Below, one piece after another: positions 1-8,372 of a DNA stretch of 64,000 bases. The number at the start of each line of letters is the position of its first letter. Position 1 is the stretch's first letter. The DNA is taken from positions 62,001-126,000 of the forward strand of contig NZ_CP020540.1 of assembly GCF_002080435.1 (NCBI RefSeq). The letters run 5' to 3'. The notes beneath the pieces were generated by a model. The model was not told the DNA's origin. It saw only the letters and a program-made list of their open reading frames with translations, and made no database searches. Position numbers and translations under genes: made by a program. The stretch is from Sphingobium herbicidovorans (GTDB taxonomy: Bacteria > Pseudomonadota > Alphaproteobacteria > Sphingomonadales > Sphingomonadaceae).

Positions 1-570
1 AACCGCAAAGCGCTGCATCAGCTCTTCGGTCGTCCAGCGGCGGCGCTCCAGTTCAAACGGCTGCTCGCGGTAGAAGACGGTGACGGTCTGCGGCAAGGGG
101 ACAAGACGGAACTCCTCGACCTCACTGCCAGCCAAAGACAGGATGTCTTCAGCCTCGACCGGTTCAAAGCCGTGCGGCGTAACACGCACAAGGTCCTCAC
201 TCTCCTTGGCGCGGGCCAAGATGCGCATATGTTCGCCGACAATAGTCGCGAGCGGCCATGCCAGCGACAGGCCATCCACGGTGAAGGCGAAGTCGCGGTC
301 GCTGCGGACCACGAAGAAGCGTTCACGCCCCCTCTCGCGCAGGTCCGTGGTCTCGGTTGGGCGCTTGGTCTCGACCTCGCCCGTTGTCAGTTGCTGCAGG
401 ATCCTGAACTGCGAGAGCGGATGTGCACCGAAGCACTCGGCAATCTGCGCTGCCGTCACCTCGGGGTCGTGAAAGCTGAGCGTCCGGAACTGGAATGTCT
501 CATCCGCGACCTCAATCGCGAATTTACCTGCAGTTTCCGACGGAAGAACATCATTGTCAAAAGAGGGCAT
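1..570 (-). CDS. Multiubiquitin-like protein, 3' end beyond window
   Basis: Partial gene; 190 residues are visible and the reading frame stays open to the left edge. It shows tandem beta-grasp-like repeats: about residues 15-87, 91-157 and a third starting near 161. Repeat hallmarks are a beta-strand pair (FAFTVDGLSLAW), an ILSLAG-type helix (EDILSLAG) followed by EEFRLV, and an RFFVV strand closing repeat 1. This matches my memory of the Multiubiquitin family (PF14452), which is found in bacterial ubiquitin-like conjugation loci, usually beside E1/E2-like or JAB-like genes. ATG at 570 has GGAG six bases upstream; an in-frame ATG at 582 is the alternative. It lies 55 bases after the STAS-like gene and is probably the operon's next cistron. 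Family call by pattern recognition only; partner genes would lie left of the window. Confidence 0.7.
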   Translation of the reverse strand, partial: MPSFDNDVLPSETAGKFAIEVADETFQFRTLSFHDPEVTAAQIAECFGAHPLSQFRILQQLTTGEVETKRPTETTDLRERGRERFFVVRSDRDFAFTVDGLSLAWPLATIVGEHMRILARAKESEDLVRVTPHGFEPVEAEDILSLAGSEVEEFRLVPLPQTVTVFYREQPFELERRRWTTEELMQRFAV

Positions 571-624
571 GTCAAACTCCATAATCTCATTCAATGAAAC
601 CATTGAACCACAATCAAAAAAAAT

Positions 625-1137
625 TCAGCCAATGCGACGGTACAAAAATTCAACGCCGCCACTGTCGGCCGCACTTTCACTGCGCATCAGAAAACCTTGC
701 TCCCATAGCTGCTTAAACTTGGTGCTCGCATTCGCGATCGACAGGCTCAATGTATCGGCCAGTTCCGCTGCCCGGGCATAAGGACGCTTCAACGCATATT
801 CGAGCGCCTCGCGATTGCCCTGGCTTGGTTGCCCACCAATCATCTCGATCACATTCCCGTTCCAGATCGCCACCGGCACATTTACTCGCGCCGCCGCCAG
901 ATCAATATTGAACCGCAGCTCCGGATCCAGAAGATCGACAAGGCAAATCCCTTTATTGCAGCGATAGCGACGGACCAGCTCGACGATTGCCTCGGATGCG
1001 AACGACGCATCAATCTGTTCTACGCCCTCCATCGAAAGCCGAAACACAGCCTGACCGGGATTGGCTTCCACGAAAGACACGAGTTTATCCTGTGTGGCAC
1101 GCCCTTGCGGTCGGCCCCACCCCGTTGTCCCAGTCAT
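625..1137 (-). CDS. STAS-like (DUF4325-type) protein with C-terminal winged helix
   Basis: 170 residues. About residues 15-100 have the alternating strand/helix pattern of a STAS-like fold (VFRLSMEGVEQID, then ICLVDLLDP), as in DUF4325 proteins that are commonly encoded next to a histidine-kinase-type ATPase. About residues 105-165 look like a winged helix (ALEYALKRPYARAAELADTL, then ANASTKFKQLWEQGFL). The ATG at 1137 follows AGGGA at good spacing. The upstream neighbour encodes exactly such an ATPase, which suggests a switch pair analogous to anti-sigma/anti-anti-sigma proteins, possibly acting on DNA through the winged helix. No catalytic residues are seen. The role in the operon is inferred. 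Confidence 0.65.
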   Translation of the reverse strand: MTGTTGWGRPQGRATQDKLVSFVEANPGQAVFRLSMEGVEQIDASFASEAIVELVRRYRCNKGICLVDLLDPELRFNIDLAAARVNVPVAIWNGNVIEMIGGQPSQGNREALEYALKRPYARAAELADTLSLSIANASTKFKQLWEQGFLMRSESAADSGGVEFLYRRIG

Positions 1138-1209
1138 GAAATCCCTGAGTCTGATAAGCCACCCGATTCCCGTTCAGTCGTATCATTTAATGAGAATCGG
1201 TTGGACCTG

Positions 1210-2151
1210 TCAAGCGATCTTCAGCGAGAAACTTATGTGGGTTCCCCAGAGGAGAGGCAGTTCCTCCTGGGAATAGGCCATATTAGGCTGAAAGACATTG
1301 TTCGAGGGTATCAGGAGAACGCGCTGGTTGAGCAGCCGTACGTCAAGCTCTGCCTGGAAACGGACCGCATGGCTGGCGCAGGCGGCCAGTCCGTTGCCGC
1401 GGCTGTCGTCATCGAGGCGGGAAACGCCTTTGCGGAACATCTCGACAAGGAGATGGACATCGCTAAGCACGGCGGCGGCGTCACCTTTGGCTTGGAGCGC
1501 GGGGCGTAGGGTTTGTAATATGCCCGTTCCGCTATCGGAGACCGCCATCCGAACCTGGTTGCCGCCCGCATAGGTTTGGAGGACCGCAAAGGCATCTAGG
1601 CTCGACTGGCTGTGTTCGCTGACGTTGCCGATGAGTTCAGCGAAAATCGTGAAAACTGCGTTCTTCAGGGCGGCGGCATCAGTCCTGGCCACGCAACTGC
1701 GATGTGCGGTCGCTGCAAGATTGTCCACAAGATCATGATCGGCAGCTTTAGTGCCGCTGAACCGAGCAATCTCGACGAGGCCACTATTGCCGCCCCGGTG
1801 CAGGTCTGCGCCCGAGAAGAGCGGGCGTGCCGGATGGACCTCTACCGTGGGAAGGAGATGATCGAAAAAGCCTATACGACTGAGATAGCCCCTGAGAGAT
1901 TCGCTGCCTTCTGCGAACTGTAGTCGGATTCTTTTGGTCATGGCCGCTGCCTGATTGCAAAAGCTCAGCAGTCGGATGATGACATCGACCATCAGCTTGC
2001 AGTCTGCCGGCACCTGGATGAGGACGCTGGTAAATGGGCCGCCAAGCGCGTCGCCGCTCCGCCTCAGTGCATCCTCGAATTTGCGCGCCTTCACCCAGCC
2101 GCCGGGAAGAGCGATCACACATTCGGATGGCTGGGGCGCGGTCGCCATCAT
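1210..2151 (-). CDS. Histidine-kinase-like ATPase (HATPase_c) protein
   Basis: 313 residues from ATG 2151. The N-terminal 110 residues resemble a STAS-like domain (VIALPGGWVKARKFEDAL). The C-terminal half is a GHKL ATPase: N-box ELIGNVSEH (about 172-180), G1 box DSGTG (206-210) and G2 box GNGLAAC (252-258). There is no His phospho-acceptor or receiver domain, so this is not a two-component kinase; it fits stand-alone ATPases paired with STAS-like proteins. Starts at TTG 2223 (overlapping the RES gene by 20 bases), GTG 2163 or ATG 2148 are also possible. The gene is followed by the STAS-like gene after 72 bases. Domain call is firm; function is unknown. Confidence 0.7.
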   Translation of the reverse strand: MMATAPQPSECVIALPGGWVKARKFEDALRRSGDALGGPFTSVLIQVPADCKLMVDVIIRLLSFCNQAAAMTKRIRLQFAEGSESLRGYLSRIGFFDHLLPTVEVHPARPLFSGADLHRGGNSGLVEIARFSGTKAADHDLVDNLAATAHRSCVARTDAAALKNAVFTIFAELIGNVSEHSQSSLDAFAVLQTYAGGNQVRMAVSDSGTGILQTLRPALQAKGDAAAVLSDVHLLVEMFRKGVSRLDDDSRGNGLAACASHAVRFQAELDVRLLNQRVLLIPSNNVFQPNMAYSQEELPLLWGTHISFSLKIA

Positions 2152-2203
2152 CGGCCGGAACACCGTTCCGATTTTCGATACCGCGGTTGATAATGGCGAC
2201 GTC

Positions 2204-2923
2204 TCATCCCGGCACCTTCTCAATGGTCGGCTCGGGGCTACCGGCCCAGGTCATACGATAGACGTCGCCTTGAGCCACTGACTGAACCGCATGCGGAAAA
2301 AGAGCAGCGAGACAGGTGCCACCAGGATGGCGTACCGAAGGGTAGATGATTCCGTTTAGACCGCTAGCCCGGGCAGCATCAGCGAGCGCATTGCCGACTG
2401 GATAGCCCAACGCCTTGTTTGGGTTTAGGGCAGGATGGTCACCATGTGGGCGGAGGTCCAGAAATTCGCCAGCGAAACTGGCAAACAACTCAGCATATTC
2501 AACCACAGCGTTGAATCGGCCCGTGGCTTCGAGAAAGCTGGTCAGATGGAAGCATACTTCGGCTAGGCTCGTCTCTACATCCAGTCCAGCATACCAGGCG
2601 CCGCGATCCGCTCCGTTGAACCGGTTGGGTTCCCGAGGTTTTGCATAGGCGAAGGCGGCATTGATGAAATTGGCGTGCGACACGCCGAAAACTAACTCGT
2701 AGGACTGGACTTCGCCTGCGCCGCGCGATTGAGCGACCAATCGGTTGCTCGTGGCTCCTTCGATTTCAGCCAATGCTGCCAGATCGGTTTCATCGACAAG
2801 GTTGAGCAGAACTGACGACCTTAGCCGCGCGGTCGTGACGAGGCGGACAGTCCTCGGCAGTGCTTCGCGGCGGATCGTCAGTTCCTCAAGCATATCAAAG
2901 GCCGCCCCGCACTGCGTCAACAT
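2204..2923 (-). CDS. RES-domain toxin
   Basis: About 239 residues. The RES core is visible: RFNGADRGAWYAGLDVETSL, with conserved R and Y, then EVCFH, and a later LNGIIYPSVRHPGGTCLAAL segment holding the third signature residue (S). RES toxins of the ParT/MbcT type degrade NAD+ or modify proteins by ADP-ribosylation, and are neutralised by an Xre/MbcA-type antitoxin, which is the gene immediately upstream. The two genes overlap. Start uncertain: ATG 2923 or TTG 2938. The RES domain begins only after about 70 residues, so the N-terminal extension (LRSSVLLNLVDETDLAAL) is longer than in minimal RES toxins. Family assignment is good; which chemistry it performs cannot be read from sequence. Confidence 0.8.
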   Translation of the reverse strand: MLTQCGAAFDMLEELTIRREALPRTVRLVTTARLRSSVLLNLVDETDLAALAEIEGATSNRLVAQSRGAGEVQSYELVFGVSHANFINAAFAYAKPREPNRFNGADRGAWYAGLDVETSLAEVCFHLTSFLEATGRFNAVVEYAELFASFAGEFLDLRPHGDHPALNPNKALGYPVGNALADAARASGLNGIIYPSVRHPGGTCLAALFPHAVQSVAQGDVYRMTWAGSPEPTIEKVPG

Positions 2924-3335
2924 ATCGCCGGGTTTCAAGCATAAGCGGTATGCCGCCGTCGATCATTGCATCAACTGGGCTTTTGCGTTGAAAGATCGGC
3001 CCGCGATTGGGCAGCTTGGGCCACTGATCCGCCATCGGGTCGGCGAACAGCAGGTGTAGTCCTTTATAGACACCGATCGCAGCCGAAGCGCGGGTCAGCT
3101 GATCCTGCGATAGGGGCTGCTCCCAGCTTCCCCGCTTGATGCGGTCCCAAGTGCTGTCACTCACGCCAAGCAGTGCTGCCGCTTCGCCGTTCGAAAGACT
3201 CCAATGCTCGACAATGGCTCGAAATGCCTTGAGGGCGACGCCGGACAAGCGTTCGCGGTCCGCGCTTTTGGAGAACGTTTGTACATCGATCGGCGTCAAC
3301 GGAGCTGTCGCACCGAACTTCACTGTCTCTGCCAT
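2895..3335 (-). CDS. Xre/MbcA/ParS-type antitoxin
   Basis: 146 residues. The N-terminal half has a helix-turn-helix (LSNGEAAALLGVSDSTWDRI) of the kind seen in Xre-MbcA-ParS antitoxins; the C-terminal part is the DUF2384-like toxin-binding region (GLHLLFADPMADQWPKLPN, then the GGIPLMLETRRYVDAVRGG tail that plugs the RES active site in the family). ATG 3335 is chosen because GGAGG lies seven bases upstream; ATG 3347 in the same frame is less well placed. First gene of the leftward operon. Two identical 12-bp direct repeats lie just upstream and probably serve autoregulation. Confidence 0.8.
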   Translation of the reverse strand: MAETVKFGATAPLTPIDVQTFSKSADRERLSGVALKAFRAIVEHWSLSNGEAAALLGVSDSTWDRIKRGSWEQPLSQDQLTRASAAIGVYKGLHLLFADPMADQWPKLPNRGPIFQRKSPVDAMIDGGIPLMLETRRYVDAVRGGL

Positions 3336-3373
3336 TCTCGCCTCCATCTGCCCCTGCTTGAATGTTAGATGGT

Positions 3374-3407
3374 CGTCAAATGGTGCGATGTCAAGCGTCA
3401 AATGGTG
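3374..3407. promoter_or_regulatory. Direct repeats flanking a -35-like hexamer, antitoxin promoter
   Basis: The 12-mer CGTCAAATGGTG occurs at 3374-3385 and again at 3396-3407, 22 bp apart (about two helical turns). On the minus strand a TTGACA hexamer lies between them (3394-3389). A -10 element 17 bases further on is poor (CATCTA), so the promoter itself is tentative. Position and spacing suit an operator for the Xre/RES complex. The surrounding 327-bp gap (3336-3662) also holds the start region of the divergent carbamoyltransferase gene; nothing else is evident in it. Confidence 0.45.
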
Positions 3408-3662
3408 GATGTTGGCTATATCGTTTCGGAATCGCAACTTGATCGGTCCAGAGGCGGCGTGGAAGCCAGATATAATGCCAACCAACATTTTGCTCGCCTG
3501 CAGCTTTTCGTTCGATTTGGCGCCTCACCCTTTCCATCTGTACTTTGGAATGATCAGCCTCCTAGATCGGTTGGTGAGGCACAATAATGTTGCGATCCGA
3601 AACGATCAGCTTGCCAAGCCCCGTGAACATGTGGAAATTCAGTTTGATGAGGGGAGAGCTCG

Positions 3663-5306
3663 TTGCGTATATTGGCATACAATCCCGGTCACGATGGTGC
3701 CGTTGCTTTCATTGAACACGGCACGTTGTCTTTTTCAGTCGAAGCGGAAAAGGGCTCCAACTACCGCTACTCCGCCATATCGGTTTCTGATGTCCTCGAC
3801 GTTGTTGGCGAGTTGTCCGACCTTCCCGACGTGATATGCATGAGCGGTTGGTGGCTGCGGGATCACTATGAATTTGAGCACGGCTCCCGCCGCAACGGCG
3901 GATATCGGGGAACAGCCGAGTATCTGGCTATCCACGAGAAGGGACGGTTCTTACGTGGGAGTTCAGATTACTTCTCTTCCTCCCACGAGCGCTCGCATGT
4001 CATGTGTGCCTTCGGGATGTCTTCGGTTCCAATTGGAGAGCCATGCTACGCCCTAGTATGGGAAGGCGAGATGGGGACCTTCTACGAGATCGACAGCTTG
4101 GGCCGGATAACTGTCGTGAGAGACGTTCTTACGCAGCCCGGTAACCGTTATGCGCTGCTTTACGGGCTTGCAGACCCGGATTTTCCAAAGGACGGCCCTT
4201 ATCCTCGCCAATCCGATGCCGGAAAACTGATGGCGCTCGCATCATTCTCGAACCGCTCGATAGCGACGGCGGAGGAGCAGGCTCTTCTCGAATTCCTTCT
4301 CGACGGTCCCTATCGCAAACTCTCCGACTATCCGGGCCTCCCGCAGGCCCCTCATCTCGATGTTGGCGTAGAGGATGCTTCGTTCCGTGATTTTGCGGGC
4401 ATTTACAGCGATGCCATCTTCGCTCGCTTCGAAAATTTCGCGCGCGAGCACCTCAAACCAGGTCGCCCACTTTTGATCGCAGGTGGATGCGGTCTAAACT
4501 GCGACTGGAACAGTAAATGGATGAACAGCGGTCTGTTTTCGCACGTCTTCGTTCCGCCTGTGGCTAACGATAGTGGATCGGCGATTGGAACCGCGATCGA
4601 CGCTCAGTTCCGTTTGACTGGCAACCCCAAAATCGAATGGAACGTCTATGCCGGCCTACCATTTCGCGACGACGTTGCGTTTGAGCGCGATGCATATGAT
4701 GTACTGGGACGGGATGACGCTTTCGTCGCGGACCTTCTGGCAAACGATTTAATTCTCGGCTGGGCGCGCGGCCGATACGAAATAGGACCGCGGGCTCTTG
4801 GTAACCGCTCGATTTTGGCCGCTCCGTTTAGCGACGAGACGCGAGTACGCTTGAACATAATCAAGCAGCGCGAACAGTTTCGGCCGATTGCGCCGGTATG
4901 CCTGCGAGAGGAGGCGGCGAGATGGTTCGGGTGTCATGTCGATAGCCCACACATGCTTTTTACCTTCAGGGCGACTACCGATCAGCTGCGTGCAGTGACG
5001 CACGTCAATGGGACCGCACGCCTGCAGACCGTGACAGAGCTTTCCAATCGGGAATTGCACGCCGTGCTGTCTGCTTTTCGAACGAGGACCGGCTACGGCG
5101 TCCTCTGCAACACGTCGCTCAACTTCAAGGGCAAGGGGTTTATCAACGATATCGGCGACCTCGATGTCTATACTAGAGAGCACGGTCTCGATGGCTTCGT
5201 GGCCAATGGCCGGATCCATCTTCTGCGAAGCTCTCCTGCTTATGCTGCTTACCGGCAGCGGAGAACTGCTCAATCTGGTTCCAGCCCACAAGAGGCCACA
5301 GCTTGA
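3663..5306 (+). CDS. O-carbamoyltransferase (NodU/CmcH/TobZ family)
   Basis: 547 residues. Enzymes of this family move carbamoyl from carbamoyl phosphate, through a carbamoyl-adenylate, onto a hydroxyl of a sugar or antibiotic. Visible motifs: AYNPGHDGA at the N-terminus, the metal-binding HERSH pair near residues 108-112, GGCGLNCDWNSKW near 274, EIGPRALGNRS near 373, REQFRPIAPV, and NTSLNFKGKG near the C-terminus. Length and order fit the full family. TTG start at 3663 is preceded by GGGGAGAG at good spacing; no better ATG exists upstream. It overlaps the next gene by four bases (TTGA), so the two are coupled. With two glycosyltransferases downstream, the acceptor is probably a cell-surface glycan (inference). 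Confidence 0.88.
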   Translation: MRILAYNPGHDGAVAFIEHGTLSFSVEAEKGSNYRYSAISVSDVLDVVGELSDLPDVICMSGWWLRDHYEFEHGSRRNGGYRGTAEYLAIHEKGRFLRGSSDYFSSSHERSHVMCAFGMSSVPIGEPCYALVWEGEMGTFYEIDSLGRITVVRDVLTQPGNRYALLYGLADPDFPKDGPYPRQSDAGKLMALASFSNRSIATAEEQALLEFLLDGPYRKLSDYPGLPQAPHLDVGVEDASFRDFAGIYSDAIFARFENFAREHLKPGRPLLIAGGCGLNCDWNSKWMNSGLFSHVFVPPVANDSGSAIGTAIDAQFRLTGNPKIEWNVYAGLPFRDDVAFERDAYDVLGRDDAFVADLLANDLILGWARGRYEIGPRALGNRSILAAPFSDETRVRLNIIKQREQFRPIAPVCLREEAARWFGCHVDSPHMLFTFRATTDQLRAVTHVNGTARLQTVTELSNRELHAVLSAFRTRTGYGVLCNTSLNFKGKGFINDIGDLDVYTREHGLDGFVANGRIHLLRSSPAYAAYRQRRTAQSGSSPQEATA

Positions 5307-6172
5307 GCGACGTGCAATATCATTCGGACCACGCACGGCAACGAATTGTGGCTCTGCAACCCGGCTTTGAGAAGAGCGAGGCGTCTCGATCAACACTGAT
5401 TCGGGATATTGTCCTTATGCACATCGGCATTGATACTGCATGCCGGTCGCGGAACATACCCGCGGTGATACCGCGTAACCTAATCAGATTCTGGCACGAT
5501 CATTCCGAACTGCCGGACGACGTCGCGGCTTGCATGTCGACCTGGGAGCGACTGAGAGAACAAGGCTTCGCTGTCCGGACCTATGATGACAACTCGGCCG
5601 AGCGCTACATTCGCGATCGACAGGGGGAACGGGAGGTCGCTGCCTTCAGTCGATGTGCGCATCCGGCGATGAGGTCTGACTATTTTCGTCTCTGCGCGCT
5701 CGTCACAGAAGGGGGTCTGTATGTCGACTGCGACGACGTGCTGCTCAACGACGGCTGGACGCGGCTGTTCGAAGACGATCGATTGAAGCTTCAGCCTCTC
5801 TGCTACGACATCTCGGCTGGCAGGATGATGCAGAACGCCGATATCTGGCAGACAAATTTACCTTCAGGAGAGCGCAACTTTTACGTCAACAACGACCCAA
5901 TTGTCGCGCCACCCGGACATCCAGTCCTGCAACGTGCCCTGTGCCGGGCGACTGAGCTGCTACTCGAGGGTAACGGTCGACCGGAGATCCAGGCAACCAC
6001 TGGACCGGGAAATCTCACGACCGTCCTTGCCGCACACGCACACGCTCTCCTGCTCCGGGGAGACCCACTCGACTTTAATCTGATACGCGACTGGGACGCT
6101 ATCGCGGAGATGCGGTGGGACCTTTCTTATCGCGAAGACGAGCGCAACTGGCGCAACGTATACGGTTGCTGA
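5303..6172 (+). CDS. DXD-motif glycosyltransferase (GT32-like)
   Basis: 289 residues. The core matches sugar transferases of the Gly_transf_sug/GT32 type: IPRNLIRFWH near residue 55, a conserved MRSDYFRLCALVTEGGLYVD block, and the DXD metal/nucleotide-sugar site (VDCDD, about 141-145). TGPGNLT near residue 235 is also typical. TTG start at 5303 overlaps the upstream stop, so translation is likely coupled to the carbamoyltransferase; an in-frame ATG lies much further in. No signal peptide or membrane span, so probably cytoplasmic or membrane-peripheral. The sugar and acceptor are not identifiable. Confidence 0.82.
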   Translation: MSDVQYHSDHARQRIVALQPGFEKSEASRSTLIRDIVLMHIGIDTACRSRNIPAVIPRNLIRFWHDHSELPDDVAACMSTWERLREQGFAVRTYDDNSAERYIRDRQGEREVAAFSRCAHPAMRSDYFRLCALVTEGGLYVDCDDVLLNDGWTRLFEDDRLKLQPLCYDISAGRMMQNADIWQTNLPSGERNFYVNNDPIVAPPGHPVLQRALCRATELLLEGNGRPEIQATTGPGNLTTVLAAHAHALLLRGDPLDFNLIRDWDAIAEMRWDLSYREDERNWRNVYGC

Positions 6173-6197
6173 TCGCGCTCGTGGATAATATGAGCGC

Positions 6198-8372
6198 ATG
6201 AGGCTCGAACGCCCCGCCAGAGCCTTGCGAGCCATGGCATTCCGTCTGTTTCGCCGGGTCACGGCTGCTTTGCCGGGAGGGAAAATCGACGCGTTTGGCA
6301 CGGACGCTAGCCGGATAGGCGCGATCCTCATAATAAACCTCGATCGACAGCCTCACCGCATGACGAGGACTTTGCGGGAGCTCGCTCGCTTCAGGGATCA
6401 CACGGGCCGGCGGTTGACCAGCCTCGTAAAACGTCTTCCCGCAGTCGACGCGCGCGACGGTAGAGCGGTCGCAGCGACTGCAGACGTAGACCCGCTATAC
6501 GCCCTCGATGATCAGCTTTACGTCCAGCCGGACGCTAGGTTGGAGGCTTGTTTCGAACGAAACGAGGCCGTGACGATGACGCGCCAAGAGATAGCTGTCG
6601 CGCGATCGCACATCGAAGCGTGGAAAGTTGTCGCGACGGGAACCGAGGAGCACGTCCTAATTCTCGAGGACGACGTGTGGTTCCGCCGGGGCGCGGCCGC
6701 ATCGATCGAAAGTGCGTGGTGTGAGGCTTCGACCAGAGGAAATGGGGAAGGACTGACCATGGTCTATCTTTCCTACGAGGACGCTGGCGGAACATGTGAG
6801 CGGGCAGACGTGGGCGGAACTTTGTTTCGCCCGGTACGCGGGCTCTGGTTCCTCTCCGGCTATGTGCTCTCACGAAGCGGAGCGGAATCGTTGCTGCGCG
6901 CGATGCCGGTTGTCGGGCCGGTCGACATGTGGATCAACAGGCAGTTTTATTGGTTGAGACCGCTCGCTATCATCACACCGGCAATCTTGCAGCGGCTTGA
7001 TGCGGGATCGGACAATTCTTATTCGGTGCTGCCTTATCTGGCGCGAGCCGGTATCGTCGACGCCGATTGCCTCGCGTCCCCCACTCGCTCCTTCGGGATC
7101 CGGATCGTAGCCTGGACCGGTCGTGGGGCGTACGAGCCACTGGCTATGGCACTGTCCATGCTGGGGCTTCGGGTGCTCGTTTTCGACGCTACTGCGCCTG
7201 GCGTCGCGGAGGCAGAAGTCGCCACTCTCTTTAGTACGTTCGACGTTCTCGTTGATCCACCTTTTCCTCCACACGCCCTCCCTGACGAAATCGCCGGACT
7301 CGTTACCGGCTTGGTATTAGAGCCGACGCAAGCACATCGGATCGACGCCTCCGATCGCCTGAAGCAACTATGGTCCATTCTGCCAGGAGACGGGCCTAGC
7401 GATGACTGGTGGGCGCCGCTCTGTTTACTGGCGGGGATGAATGCACCGGCGCAAGAGTTTCCCTCTGGCGCACCGACCAACTGGCGTCTCTTCCGCGACG
7501 GACGCCGTGATTGTCGGCCCTGTGCTGAAGCCGCCTGGATCGCGCGACCGATGGCCATGGACGACACGCCATGGGCAGTCGGAACAGTCGATGGATGGGC
7601 GCCGCCGATATGCGATCCAGTATCTCAAGAGGAAGATGGCGTAGCCGAAATGCGATGCCCGCTCACCGAGCCCTCTACTGAGATGCCCGCCATGCGTGGC
7701 ACGTTTCCTGGCAATCTTGCCAACTTTGCACCTGACGCGATCAATCACGGCCGCAACGGTGCCACGATCACGCTGAGTGCTTTAGGAATGGGAGATCGCC
7801 CGTTCCGGTCCGGTGCACTCTCGTCGGTCCGTCGATTCCTGCACGGCCGCTTCGAAATCGAGATGAGGGCCGCGCAGGGAGAGGGCTTAGTTACCGGCTT
7901 TTTCTTGCACCGGTCCGCACCAAGGCAGGAGATCGACATCGAGATCATCGGAAATGACCCGTGTAAGATGCTTCTCAATGTCTACTTCAATCCGGGTAAC
8001 GAGGGTACGGAACTCGATTATGGCTACCGCGGTTCGCCCTGCGCCATCGACCTCGGTTTCGATGCCAGCCTGGGATTCCATCGATACGCGATTGAATGGT
8101 TCCCAGATCGAATCCGTTGGTTCGTCGATGATATTCTCGTGCACGAGCGAGGAAGCTGGGATCCAACACCGATACCGCACCTACCAATGACTATCCACGC
8201 AAACCTCTGGTCGCCTCGCTCCGTCGAACTGGCTGGCGCTGCGAGCACGCAACTACCTTTGACAACAGCCTCGTTCCGGAACCTAAAGGTGGATGCGATG
8301 ACCAGAGCATCGGAATTTGGCCGGTCCGTTGAGACCTTAGCTGAACGAACATTTGCTTCTGTAAGGCGGTAA
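6198..8372 (+). CDS. GT25 glycosyltransferase fused to GH16-like domain
   Basis: 724 residues. Residues about 35-270 are a family-25 (LPS-type) glycosyltransferase: IGAILIINLDRQPHRM at the start, AVTMTRQEIAVARSHIEAW, and the metal-site block HVLILEDDVWF near 152-162. Residues about 290-480 form an unassigned region. Residues about 520-710 resemble a GH16 laminarinase-type beta-sandwich: GRFEIEMRAAQGEG, the catalytic signature EIDIEIIG near 578, and FHRYAIEWFPDRIRWFVDD. The fusion of a transferase with a glucanase-type domain in one cytoplasmic-looking chain (no signal peptide) is unusual; the GH16-like part could remodel, or only bind, the same glycan. ATG 6198 has only a weak ribosome site. 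Third gene of the glycan island. Confidence 0.75.
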   Translation: MRLERPARALRAMAFRLFRRVTAALPGGKIDAFGTDASRIGAILIINLDRQPHRMTRTLRELARFRDHTGRRLTSLVKRLPAVDARDGRAVAATADVDPLYALDDQLYVQPDARLEACFERNEAVTMTRQEIAVARSHIEAWKVVATGTEEHVLILEDDVWFRRGAAASIESAWCEASTRGNGEGLTMVYLSYEDAGGTCERADVGGTLFRPVRGLWFLSGYVLSRSGAESLLRAMPVVGPVDMWINRQFYWLRPLAIITPAILQRLDAGSDNSYSVLPYLARAGIVDADCLASPTRSFGIRIVAWTGRGAYEPLAMALSMLGLRVLVFDATAPGVAEAEVATLFSTFDVLVDPPFPPHALPDEIAGLVTGLVLEPTQAHRIDASDRLKQLWSILPGDGPSDDWWAPLCLLAGMNAPAQEFPSGAPTNWRLFRDGRRDCRPCAEAAWIARPMAMDDTPWAVGTVDGWAPPICDPVSQEEDGVAEMRCPLTEPSTEMPAMRGTFPGNLANFAPDAINHGRNGATITLSALGMGDRPFRSGALSSVRRFLHGRFEIEMRAAQGEGLVTGFFLHRSAPRQEIDIEIIGNDPCKMLLNVYFNPGNEGTELDYGYRGSPCAIDLGFDASLGFHRYAIEWFPDRIRWFVDDILVHERGSWDPTPIPHLPMTIHANLWSPRSVELAGAASTQLPLTTASFRNLKVDAMTRASEFGRSVETLAERTFASVRR

